In this document: positions 55,247 through 64,000 of the stretch, in pieces
Layout of the letters: each line of letters starts with the position of its first letter
How positions within the stretch are numbered: position 1 is the stretch's first letter
Assembly (NCBI GenBank): GCA_963678675.1
Contig: OY783199.1
Coordinates: forward strand, 10,996,356 to 11,060,355
Direction of reading: 5' to 3'
DNA length: 64,000 nt
Source: Xiphydria camelus
Taxonomy: Eukaryota; Arthropoda; Insecta; Hymenoptera; Xiphydriidae
Notes under the pieces: model-generated
The model's input: only the letters and a program-made list of their open reading frames with translations
Told to the model about the DNA's origin: nothing
Databases searched by the model: none
Program-made: the position numbers and the translations under genes

Positions 55247-55966
55247 CAGGGTGACATTTTGAAAACTTGCTACCCCAATATCTCAGAAAGTTACAGAGAT
55301 TTTCTAAAAAATAAAATACAGTTTCGGCAGTAGAGAGGGGGAACCAAAATGACATAATCGGAAACGCACCCCCTCCAACCCCCTTAGGTGTAGCCCCCCC
55401 AACTTTGTAATCTTAAATAGCAATCCCCCATGTGTGATACAACGTTGGAAAGCTCTTTAGAAATGCTTTACAACAACACCAAATTTTGGTACCTTTCTTG
55501 CGTAATTCTCTATTTCAGTTGATTAATGCTTGATGGTGTAGTTTGAAAAACAACAGATTTCAGTTGTCCCCATAAGAAGAAATCATACGGAGTAAGATCA
55601 GGTGGTGGAAATCATTTCGAAAAATTATTGTAACGTAATTGACCTTTAATAAATAAATTGACAAAACTTACTTCTAGCAGTTTCTTTCTCGATTTGCGCG
55701 AAAACTACTCATCGAAAGGTACCAAAATTTGGTGTTGTAAAGCATTTTTAAAGAGCTTTCTAACGCTGAGCTTTCTTACACATGGTGGGTTGCTATTTAA
55801 GATTACAAAGTTGGGAAGGCTACACCTAAGGGGGTTGGAGGGGGTGCGTTTCGGATTATGTCATTTTGGTTCCCCCTCTTCACTGCCGAAACCATATTTT
55901 ATTTTTTAGAAAATCTCTGTAACTTTCTGAGTTATTGGGGTGGCAAGTTTCCAAAATGTCACCCTG
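55247..55966 (-). mobile_element. 720-bp relative of the DUF4817 element
   Basis: CAGGGTGACATTTTGAAAAC at the left, GTTTCCAAAATGTCACCCTG at the right, TA beyond the right end (TG at the left). Arms of about 250 bp include CCAAAATGACATAAT, CCCCCTCCAACCCCCTTAGG and complements. The core is a transposase scrap. Deletion derivative. Confidence 0.88.
55500..55625 (-). pseudogene. DDE transposase scrap (PPDLTPYDFFLWG)
   Basis: Minus strand FPPPDLTPYDFFLWGQLKSV, VFQTTPSSINQLK matches the third-acidic-residue motif SPDLTPxDFFLWG of DUF4817-type transposases. Nothing else of the gene is left. Confidence 0.75.
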
Positions 55967-55969
55967 TAT

Positions 55970-56429
55970 GTACGCACTCCCGTTTAGATGGCTTTTGAAG
56001 ATATTTGGTCTTTTACAAATTCTTTTCTCAAACTTTTCACAAATATTCTTTGTTGTTTATCGATTTCGGAATTGGGTTTATTAGATACTCTTTAGATGGA
56101 ACCACTTGCTACCATACAAATAAAATTACACATTTCGACGACGGTGGTCTATCAGGGCAAAGGCGTGAATTGCACCCAAGTAGTCAAATTTTGTCAACAT
56201 GTAGATATTGCAAATAACGACCCTTTAGGTTCTTTGAAGGTACCTAGAACAGCAATATGTAATACTAGTGAGGCACCGCGGCCGTTGCCGCCATTCGTGG
56301 TCTTATATTTGTCAATTACGGCTAAGGAATCGAAAGGATTCAAAATGGGTTTAGCCTGCTTATTCTTATTTTCATTTATCATAAGCAGTTTCCAGGCTGC
56401 ACCACGTGTAGGTAGCACTTAAATCAGCC
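55970..56429. other. Uncertain TE-like stretch
   Basis: The plus ORF 56096-56422 ends in a hydrophobic segment that imitates a signal peptide; the minus strand has a 74-codon open run. Neither matches a family. It joins the Helitron fragment on the minus strand without a visible border. Confidence 0.3.
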
Positions 56430-56945
56430 CATATCCGTTTGCCTTTTAAAGCTTTATTTTTTTTCTCGTTTGTGGCCTTAGCTTTTTCTCTGAAAATCGT
56501 GTTCTTTCTGAACCTCAAAGCAGTATTTCTTTTCATAAAATATTTTTAACTTTGCTATCTTCTCTTGACATAGCAGAGGCAAATTTTATTTCCAACTTAT
56601 GCCTGTTTTTTAAATACATTCTGAGAATAGAATATCGTCTTTTGAAGCGAATGCTTGATAATGCAATCATTTGGCAATTCTACCATTTCATCTTTGTCAT
56701 TCGTTGAACCATTGCCAATTTTTAAAATATCTTTCTAAAATTCTTTAGCATTATTCTCAATTAGTTCAATAACTTTTAATTGCTTACATAAATTAGAGTA
56801 TTTAATTCTTAATTCCATTATTTCATTAGTGTGAAATACATTTTTTTTGGTAAAACTTGGCAAAAATCTCCCAGCAACATTATTTTGCCGCCAAACGGCT
56901 TAGAAAATTGCGCGTAAATTCTCTGAACTTTTTATCACAAACTAG
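56430..56945 (-). pseudogene. Helitron helicase fragment
   Basis: Minus strand FGGKIMLLGDFCQVLPK is the Helitron LLGGDFRQxLPV motif. Then NEIMELRIKYSNLCKQLKVI and ILKIGNGSTNDKDEMVELPN, DCII follow, as in the Pif1-like helicase of Helitrons (..IGNG....D..G.I.LP). Stops interrupt it. At its 56945 side homology with 62640-62765 ends at TTATCACAAA and a different repeat begins. Confidence 0.8.
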
Positions 56946-57226
56946 CAGCCCGTCCCGGCTTCGCACGGGTAGATTGTGGATTGATTTTGTCCGTCCACCA
57001 TTGTTTAAATACATTTTTAATACAAAACTTTTAGTATTTTTCCCGGGCTACGCAATGGTCATATTGGATTTCACCTTGACCATGACCTTCAAGGTTATAT
57101 CAAGGTCAAATTAATTTTTTTTCACGTTCAAATGTGTCCTTGACCATTTTTTTCATGTTACCTTTATTGTCAGCGGAGGTCAAATTTAGGTCAAGTATAG
57201 TTCGACTTTTTGAACACCCTGTATAA
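56946..57226. repeat. CCCGGCTTCGCACGGGT repeat and arm of the 1078-2062 family
   Basis: CTAGCAGCCCGTCCCGGCTT with CGCACGGGTAG (about 56941-56972) is a widespread insect-repeat signature. 57005-57220 (AAAACTTTTAGTATTTTTCC, CTTGACCATGACCTTCAAGG) is the left arm of the 1078-2062 family, running straight into the satellite. Confidence 0.65.
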
Positions 57227-57752
57227 GATTTACTAACTCAGAAACCTTCGCGGATATGCGTCCAACTGTTCCCCAAATTTTTATCGCAATCGGATGAACG
57301 GTTTAGGAAGGCATAATAATCATACGTACCGGTACTTTTTGAACACCTTTTATAAGATTTACTAACTCAGAAACCTTCGCGGGCATGCGTCCAACCATTC
57401 CCCAAAGTTTCATCGCAATCGGATGAACGGTTTAGGAAGGCATAATAATCATCCGTATCGGTACTTTTTGAACACCCTGTATAAGATTTACTAACTCAAA
57501 CCTTCGCGGATATGCGTCCAACTGTTCCCCAAATTTTCGTCGCAATCGGATGAACGGTTTAGGAAGGCATAATAATCATCAGTACCGGTACTTTTTGAAC
57601 ACCTTTTATAATATTTACTAACTCAGAAACCTTCGCGGGCATGCGTCCAACCATTCCCCAAAGTCATCGCAATCGGATGAACGGTTTAGGAAGGCATAAT
57701 AATCATCAGTACCGGTACTTTTTGAACACCCTGTATAAGATTTACTAACTCA
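57227..57752 (+). repeat. 129-bp satellite, about four units
   Basis: Unit starts (GATTTACTAACTCA) at 57227, 57356, 57485, about 57612 and 57739, giving periods 129, 129, 127, 127. Two variants alternate: CGGATATGCGTCCAACTGTT and CGGGCATGCGTCCAACCATT. The alternation suggests a higher-order dimer. Confidence 0.93.
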
Positions 57753-58546
57753 CAAGGAAACGTTTCGAGGCCGCCGCTTCCGATCTTGATGAAACTTCGT
57801 AAATTTAAAGTTTATCGAAAAATAAGAGACCCCTATTTTTTTATAGCGGCCCAATTTTGGTTTAAGGGGGTGAAATGGACCCCTGAATTTTCATCCCCTT
57901 CGAGCTATCTCCGAAACGAAGCGAGATAGATGAAAACTTTAAATGTACGTTTTGTTTGGTTTTTTTAGTATAATAAAATCCCCTGAACAGATTTTGAAAA
58001 AAAGCATTATTTTTCAAAAAAAAAAATTTTTTATCTAATTTTTCGAAATTTCGGTTTAGTCATGTGGACAAAAATTTAGGAAATTTTATTACAAATTCAA
58101 CCATGTATGACATGATATATTTCCCTCCTACAGTTTTGCAAATTTCTAACTTTTATGTCTGATAATGAGCGGGCTACCAATGGCAGTGACGGGATAGGTC
58201 GGGGGTTATTACTTCTATGTATTTTAATGCCACTTTTCTTTTATTTAATAAAGTACAACTTCTATGGCTCATAATTATGACAATAATGGTATTCCGTGAA
58301 AAATGTTTTATACAAAGTTGTTTCTTACACCAAGCACACGTAATAACGGCAATATCGCCACATATGTGGCATCGTGGTTCCGAGTCCTGTGCAAAACAAA
58401 ATTCTACAGGATGTTCAAATTCAGGAGGTCTCCTGAATATATATCCACTCTTGAACCACGAATATTTAATAAAGTTAGTAAACCGTGGTGAAGAAAACTG
58501 ATTATGAGTAAGAGATTGAAGTTTTAAAATATTATCTCTCGAATCG

Positions 58547-59884
58547 TTAATCTCGAAGGTTAATATCGTAATTGAAAAGAGTTACAATATCTGAAAACCT
58601 CCTTACAAAATTCTTCCACATTCGAAAGCCGTATACGTCTAGCGGTTGAATCAGCCCGGTGGTGCCTTGTGGAATCGTCATTAATATTATTGTCTTGTCT
58701 TCTGGTGTAGCTTCTCGAACACTTCGCTCACATTGTCCACTCCAAGAGTCCAGCAGTAAGACGCTTGTAGATCCAGTGTTAGGGAAGTAAACTTCTTGCA
58801 GCCATGTTTTCATGAGATCGGTTGTAAGTTTCCCAGATTTGGAAGCCATGAAGTATACATTTGGCGGCCTAAACACGGTTTGTTGCACTCGTTCTCCCAA
58901 TTGCCCACTAGCCTCTTTTAATACCACATAAAGAGGCGACAGTAGTTTTCCATCAGCAGATATGGTGGGTTGTATAGTATAGCTGTGGGTTGTAGAAGAT
59001 ATTGATTGTACCACAGCTTCAATTTTTTTTTGCCCCGATGTAGCTAAAGTTCGGCCAGAATGTACTTCTAAATTAAATCCACTCTGATCAGAGTTAAATA
59101 CATTTTGTGGTCCATATTGTGTAATGAGTGGCTTCACTTGTTCTACGAAGGCATGGCTTCGTACTTACAAACTTTCCTCACCCTCAACGTTTTTTCTCGT
59201 TACAAACTTTGTGATCTTTCGAGAGACAATTCTATATGCTTTCTTGAATGACCTCAACCATGTTTGACTTGCTTTGAAGGTTGGAAGATTCTCTACTTCT
59301 TTTGCTTGTAAAGCCCATCGTTTAAGGTCTACATCATGTACTATTATTTTCGATCTACTAGCTTCTACAAATTTATCAAGAGTATATTTCGCTATGCGTA
59401 TTAATTTATCATTTTGAGTACCCCCCTGTCCTACTTGCGCAGCCCATCTTCGTAATTGTCTATCAGATTTCACTTTTTTAAACTGATGTTGAACTGCTGC
59501 TACGGTTCGACGTCTTTTCTTCCCACTGTTCCAGTAATCTATGGCACTTTGTTTATATTCAAAGCTAACCGCTTCTTCATCGGGTGTACAGGGATATGGT
59601 TCTGGAGGTATAGAGGTTTCTACGTGAGGAACATCCACGACATCCGATTCCAGCCAGTCAGTATTAACAGCGTGCATTTCACTATCCTCGATTGAATCTT
59701 CCAATTCCAATTTATTTTCATGTTCGACTCGAAATGATGAATCCTCCATGCTACGTATAATAATATTTTGTAATAAATCTTTCAATTGCACTTCTGCACT
59801 ATTCATTGGAGTTTCTCTTCCATTTGGTACACTGAAAACGGCCACCAATAAAGTTAACACATTGATCGGATTTATAATTGCCAT
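58547..59884 (-). pseudogene. pogo/jerky-type DDE transposase with one in-frame stop
   Basis: The frame is open from 60103 but MAIINPINVLTLLVAV at 59884 is a more natural start. Order: acidic N-terminus with PYPCTPDEEAVSFEYKQ, HTH (AAVQHQFKKVKSDRQLRRWA), CENP-B-like HTH (LPTFKASQTWLRSFKKAYRI), then the DDE_1 core. Catalytic acids in the part after the stop: D17 in VFNSDQSGF, D130 in LLLDSWSGQ, D167 in IQPLDVYGF (36 residues between the last two). A TAA at 59165-59167 is the only break up to INLRD, where a ~10-nt difference from the right arm truncates the C-terminus. The family normally ends in a Cys/His cluster, which survives in the right arm. Confidence 0.85.
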
Positions 59885-60212
59885 AATAATAATATGAACT
59901 GCTGTGCACCATAGAAACTGAATATTCAGACTAAAAAGCTTTCTCTTTCGCTTCCTTATATATAATGAAGTCGCCTCACAAGAACGAAACAGACTGGAGA
60001 GGGTGGGAGGTCCGACTTCCCAAAAAGGGGCCATCATCCTCGGAGTCCGCGTACGAAACTCGAGAGCGCGTACGAAAATATTTTTACATGGGCACAGAGC
60101 CAACTAATAATAAAGCTTGTCCAAAGAACTAAACTCCCTCTTTCGCATCACCGGGGCCATATAAGGCAACCCTACAAATAACAGGAATGTTGTTTACGGC
60201 ATTTTCGAGGAG

Positions 60213-60247
60213 TATATATACAGGGCCGAGAAGCAAAGAGCTTCAGT
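60213..60247 (+). promoter_or_regulatory. TATA box and arthropod initiator
   Basis: TATATATA at 60213-60220 and TTCAGTT at 60242-60248, with the initiator A at 60245, 32 bases from the TATA start. This is the canonical spacing. The short leader (27 nt) leads to ATG 60272. Confidence 0.65.
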
Positions 60248-60271
60248 TTCATTGGCTGCGTCGGTAGACCC

Positions 60272-60511
60272 ATGATTATTCAAGTGATGGGTTCAAACGA
60301 GTTACCGACTTTTGAGAAGATCGTGGAGGATCTTAAAAATGGGCACATACCATTGCCGTCTCCCGGGAAATCGCTGGATCTGACATTCCGCACAACAGGA
60401 TCATCCATGGCCGAAGTAGAACGAGAGCTGCAAGAATGTGAGGAGTACTGGAGGAAACAGTACGCGAAGAAGAAAAGTAAAGAAAAAAATGATTCCAACA
60501 AAAAACTATAA
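60272..60511 (+). CDS. 79-aa protein of unknown function, divergent from the transposase
   Basis: Complete ORF: NELPTFEKIVEDLKNGHIPL, PSPGKSLDLTFRTTGSSMAE, VERELQECEEYWRKQYAKKK, then a Lys-rich tail. It has a conserved-looking F-x2-IV-x2-L-x2-G-x-x-PLPSPGK start and a charged helix, likely coiled coil, at about 44-70. There are no Cys, membrane segment or signal. A canonical promoter precedes it and AATAAA (60582-60587) follows. I do not recognise the family. The F..IV..L..G pattern faintly recalls PEX14/KPWE-type short proteins, but that is a guess. Being between the inverted arms it may be an accessory gene of the element or a captured host gene. Confidence 0.6.
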   Translation: MIIQVMGSNELPTFEKIVEDLKNGHIPLPSPGKSLDLTFRTTGSSMAEVERELQECEEYWRKQYAKKKSKEKNDSNKKL

Positions 60512-60581
60512 AAATTCAGACAATTTTATCTAACCTGTGAGTGAATTATTAGTTACTTACACACAAACAGAAAATAATATA

Positions 60582-60587
60582 AATAAA
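60582..60587 (+). promoter_or_regulatory. AATAAA polyadenylation signal of the small gene
   Basis: Lies 71 bases after the stop codon, before the right inverted arm begins. Confidence 0.5.
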
Positions 60588-60651
60588 TTAACGGTCGGAT
60601 TTACTAATAAGATTTCTGAACAATTTTTGTCCATTTTATTTTGATAATATT

Positions 60652-61331
60652 CCGCTAGACGTATACGGCTTTCGAATGTGGAAGAATTTTGTAAGGTTTT
60701 CAGATATTGTAACCCTTTTCAATTACGATATTAACCTTCATTCGAGAGATAATATTTTAAAACTTCAATCTCTTACTCATAATCAGTTTTCTTCACCACG
60801 GTTTACTAACTTTATTAAATATTCGTGGTTCAAGAGTGGATATATATTCAGGAGACCTCCTGAAGTTGAACATCCTGTAGAATTTTGTTTTGCACAGGAC
60901 TCGGAACCACGATGCCACATATGTGGCGATATTGCCGTTATTACGTGTGCTTGGTGTAAGAAACAACTTTGTATAAAACATTTTTCACGGAATACCATTA
61001 TTGTCATAATTATGAGCCATAGAAGTTGTACTTTATTAAATAAAAGAAAAGTGGCATTAAAATACATAGAAGTAATAACCCCCGACCTATCCCGTCACTG
61101 CCATTGGTAGCCCGCTCATTATCAGACATAAAAGTTAGAAATTTGCAAAACTGTAGGAGGGAAATATGTCATACATGGTTGAATTTGTAATAAAATTTCC
61201 TAAATTTTTGTCCACATGACTAAACCGAAATTTCGAAAAATTAGATAAAAAAAATTTTTTTTGAAAAATAATGCTTTTTTTCAAAATCTGTTTAGGGGAT
61301 TTTATTATACTAAAAAAACCAAACAAAACGT
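60652..61331 (+). pseudogene. Right arm: inverted duplicate of the transposase C-terminus
   Basis: Plus strand VYGFRMWKNFVRFSDIVTLF repeats the end of the transposase (one Arg fewer), then reads past the left-arm break: LQSLTHNQFSSPRFTNFIKY, FKSGYIFRRPPEVEHPVEFC, PRCHICGDIAVITCAWCKKQ, LCIKHF. The C-x2-C-x8-C-x2-C-x4-C-x2-H cluster is the normal C-terminal zinc domain of this transposase type. It has no promoter of its own here. Confidence 0.8.
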
Positions 61332-61347
61332 ATAGACCAAACCAAAC

Positions 61348-61495
61348 GAGATAATCCAGCTTGCGCGAATAGTATGCGCAGTAGCGCCACACACACACAC
61401 ACACTGACGCAGTCACATGTACACGGCTTACGTCTGACGCTCGATTTCCCAGGAAGGTCCCACCGTAGAGCCATAGCATAGATGTTTACACATCA
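61348..61495 (+). repeat. Dispersed repeat (partner 18962-19104)
   Basis: Begins 17 bases outside the right arm of the two-gene element and ends at the Helitron remnant. Confidence 0.85.
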
Positions 61496-61499
61496 ATAA

Positions 61500-62765
61500 T
61501 ATAAAAGCAACTTCTTATAGTGGTTTGCAAGATTGGTTAAACAACACTGCAAATAAAACGGGCAATTCCATTGGGCGTCAAGTTGTCCTACCTTCCAGCT
61601 ATACTGGAGAGAGATCCGCGTTATATGTTAAACAGTTATAATGACGCGATGTGTATTTGTGCGGAATACGAAATTCCAGGCTTATTCATCACCATGACAT
61701 GTGATCCGACGAACCCGGATATATTAAATAGCATTCCTAATGGTGATACACCAAATAATCATTCAATGTTATATTGTCTCGTATTTAAACAACAATGTAG
61801 CAAATTGTTGGAAGTGCTTAATTGCAAAAACAAGAAAACAGGTGGAATTTTTAGAAAATGCATTGCAATTATAATGATGAATACATGAGAATCATTGAAG
61901 AAGCTTGCGTTAGCAAATATCCAAAACGGATCCGCAATTTGTTTGTGCTTCTTTTAGTACATTGTAACTCCGCTGAGCCTGAGAAAATTTGGGAGGCATT
62001 TAAGTCTCAAATGTCAGAAGATTTTATGCTAATTGTAAGATACAACAATCAGTTAATGGCGTGGGAATTGGCGTACGCCTGCATTGTGTCCAGGCTAATA
62101 AGTTACTGCAAAAGTATGGCCGATGATTTTCCTTCAATGCCTAAAATTGACTTAGACAAAGTTTCTAAACAAAAGGAACCAAGCATGCCAGGCTGGCCGA
62201 AGAGATTGCAGAGAAGATGTACCTACTCTGAACAAAATATTGTTCACCAGAAAGTAAAAAACCTCCTCGAAAATCCGAACACGAAGCATTATAGATGTTT
62301 CTTTATTCACGGTCCTGGAGGAACCGAAAAAACATTCGTTTATAAAGCTGTATAGGTATCACTTAGCACTTTCTATGGATAAAAAGGTGGAATGTACCCC
62401 ATTGTCCGGTATTGCCGCAACGTTATTGCCAAAGGGCAAGACGAATCACAATATGTTGAAGTTGCCTGTTTCTTTCACAGCGGACTCAATTTCAAGATTA
62501 GAACCCAATTCAGCTGAAGGAAAGAACCTTAAAGAGGTCGATATTGTTACACGGGACGAGAAACTCCTATGTCACCTAAATGTAGGTTAGATATTTGTGA
62601 TAAAAAGTTCAGAGAATTTACGCGCATTTTTCTAAGCCGTTTGGCGACAAAATAATGTTGCTGGGAGATTTTTGCCAAGTTTTACCAAAAAAAAAAAAAT
62701 GTATTTCACGCCAATGAAATAATGGAATTAAGCATTAAATACTCTAATTTATGTCAGCAATTAAC
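61500..62765 (+). pseudogene. Helitron Rep/helicase, internally deleted and frame-broken
   Basis: SIGRQVVLPSSYTGERS is the Rep N-terminus; after one frameshift SYNDAMCICAEYEIPGLFIT, MTCDPTNPDI. The HUH/tyrosine part is missing: the reading jumps at about 61860 to KYPKRIRNLFVLLLVHCNSA, then IWEAFKSQMSEDFM. FFIHGPGGTEKTFVYKA is the helicase Walker A with Gly to Glu before the Lys. SGIAATLLPKGKTNHNMLKL, then KEVDIV..RDE give later motifs. FGDKIMLLGDFCQVLP lies at 62640-62690 after another deletion. Non-functional. Confidence 0.85.
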
Positions 62766-62803
62766 CCTCCGTTAGTCGCGTATAGACAATATAGACAATA
62801 TAG

Positions 62804-64000
62804 ACAACAGAATACGTGAAAGGAGACGAAAACTTAATAATAACGGGCGACTGGAATGCGGTAGTAGGGGAAAGGAAGGAAGAACAAATAACAGGAAATT
62901 ATAGCTTGGGAATTAGGAACGAAAGAGGTTCAAGATTAGTCGAATTCTGCGATAAACATCAATTAGTGATTTCCAATACCTTATTCGAGCACCATAAAAG
63001 AAGAGTGTATACCTGGAAAATGCCGGGGGACAATGGTAGATATCAAATAGATTATATATTAGTCAAACAAAGGTTCAGAAACCAGGTAAAAGACTGTAGG
63101 AGCTACCCAGGTGCAGATATAGACAGCGATCATAATTTAGTAATGATGAAATGTCAGTTAAAATTTAAAAGACTTAAGAAAAAAAATAACGCCCGCAAAA
63201 AGTGGGATATCAGTAAACTCAAGAACGATAAAGTAGAAAAAGAATTCCAGAGTAAAGTTGAGAAACATTTAAATCGTAAGGGGGGGGATGTAGCCAATAA
63301 TAGCAAAGCGAGCACAGAAGAAAATTGGAATCATATTAAAACGAGTTTAGAAAATGCAGCAGAAGAAGTACTAGGTATCAAAGAAAATGAGAGTAGAAAT
63401 CCGTGGATAACGAGAGAAATTTTAGAGTTGATAGAGGAGAGACGAAAGTATAAGTCTAGGGTAGATGAAAACGGACAGAGAAAATACAAATCCCTGAAAT
63501 GGGAGATAATTAGAAAATCTAGGAGAGCTAAGGAAGAATGGATAGAAGAAAGATGCGAAGAAGTTGAAAAGAAAATTAAATTAGGTAGGACCGATGCAGC
63601 TTTCAGACTAATAAAAAGAAATTTTCAAGAATACAAACCGAAAAGTAGAAATATTAGAAATGAAAACGGAAACATGTTGTTAGAAAACGCAGAAAAGGCC
63701 GATAGATGGAAAGAATATTTAGAAAAACTATACAATGGAGAAGAACTAAGTAACATATTGGAAGAAGAAAATAGCGTAGATGAAAACGAACTCGGGGATC
63801 CTATTATTAAGTCGGAATTTGAGATAGCACTTAAGGAATTGAAAAACAATAAAGCACCCGGGATAGATGGAATACAGGCAGAAATTTTAAAGTTTGCAGG
63901 GGAAGAAGCGATAAGTAGGCTATTTAAACTCGTAAGTCATATGTACGAAACAGGAAAAATGCCAAAAGATTTCAAGAAAAGTATAATAGTTACCCTTCCA
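62804..64000 (+). CDS. RTE-type LINE: endonuclease C-terminal part to start of RT (partial, runs off window)
   Basis: The frame is open for 399 codons to the window edge, with a TAG at 62801. Endonuclease motifs: [63 protein letters not shown] (catalytic D-H). A Lys/Glu-rich linker leads to [20 protein letters not shown] and [20 protein letters not shown], the first RT blocks. This layout matches RTE/CFDP2-like elements. The 5' end (first ~100 residues of the endonuclease) is missing, joined to sequence with GACAATATA triplicates. No frameshift or stop within, so it is the youngest-looking coding remnant here. Confidence 0.85.

Larger units (their letters stand above)
57946..61331. mobile_element. 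3.39-kb two-gene element with ~690-bp inverted arms
   Basis: Left arm 57946-58645 and right arm 60652-61331 are reverse complements from ACGTTTTGTTTGG / CCAAACAAAACGT inwards to GTATACGTCTAGCGG / CCGCTAGACGTATAC. The arms contain the 3' end of the transposase gene, so the right arm is an inverted duplicate of it. The 2-kb centre holds most of the transposase (minus) and a divergent small gene (plus). Target duplication not identified. Confidence 0.85.

Noticed and set aside
54993..56060. Idea that removing the element at 55247-55966 restores one continuous TE gene
   Set aside because: Flanking dinucleotides differ (TG and TA) and the joined frame depends on which is removed; not supported firmly.
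56096..56422. ORF with a signal-peptide-like hydrophobic segment near its end
   Set aside because: The hydrophobic segment is C-terminal in the ORF and followed by only about 10 residues; the opposite strand looks equally open; no family match.
57227..57752. Regular direct repeats considered as a CRISPR-like array
   Set aside because: Units are contiguous 127-129-bp monomers without spacers, in a eukaryotic context; this is a satellite.
58217..58501. 94-codon hydrophobic ORF present twice (also 60783-61067)
   Set aside because: It is the antisense of the transposase C-terminal zinc domain within the inverted arms; duplication is due to the arms.

Overview
The window looks like a gene-poor, AT-rich, repeat-packed stretch of an arthropod nuclear genome. 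A hymenopteran, probably an ant, is my best guess. The basis is TATA/Inr-type core promoters, polyadenylation signals, spliceosomal-type splice sites, no bacterial gene layout, and a TE set typical of insects: piggyBac TTAA elements, Tc1/mariner, mariner, PIF/Harbinger, Helitron, Ty1/copia, RTE-type LINE and a tRNA-derived SINE. A 200-N scaffold gap lies at 44888-45087. I see no conserved single-copy host gene. Nearly all recognisable protein sequence is transposon-derived and most of it is broken.

Layout. 1-5 kb: a 985-bp foldback element, then a PIF/Harbinger remnant with intact TIRs and TTA target duplication. 5-7.2 kb: a nearly complete gene for an XPG/FEN1-like (PIN-fold) nuclease with a C-terminal cysteine-rich CXC-type domain, broken by one frameshift in a T7 run. 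7.2-13.7 kb: mariner remnant, foldbacks, MITEs and a tRNA-derived SINE. 13.7-15.7 kb: diverged ~690-bp tandem units. 15.7-25.4 kb: one Ty1/copia element (gag at 15.7-17.3 kb, protease end to RNase H at 21.5-25.1 kb). It is split by about 4.2 kb of nested insertions, and an acidic-repeat element sits inside its gag. 25.4-30.5 kb: foldbacks inside the copia LTR, a ~630-bp GGA tract, a second mariner remnant. 30.5-34.5 kb: a Tc1-like element, then a long-TIR IS630-type element carrying a DUF4817-like transposase, itself hit by a 255-bp MITE with AAAT target duplication. 34.5-43.9 kb: an ORF surrounded by repeated CATTCCCCTG motifs, a foldback holding a nested TTAA element, and a piggyBac transposase interrupted by a second copy of the acidic-repeat element. 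44-54 kb: short TTAA elements, a 5S-rRNA-like fragment, and large palindromes. 55-57.8 kb: a relative of the DUF4817 element, a Helitron fragment, and a 129-bp satellite. 57.9-61.3 kb: an inverted-repeat structure with ~690-bp arms that holds a pogo/jerky-type DDE transposase and a divergent small gene with a canonical core promoter. 61.5-62.8 kb: a Helitron Rep/helicase remnant. 62.8-64 kb: the endonuclease-to-RT part of an RTE-type LINE, open to the window edge.

The genes do not form a host pathway; the window is a stack of nested mobile elements. The most interesting candidates are the two-gene, long-inverted-repeat transposon at 57946-61331, the FEN-like/CXC nuclease gene at 5017-6898, and the acidic-repeat element found in two copies inside two different transposon genes. 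All family assignments come from reading motifs by eye; no database search was run.
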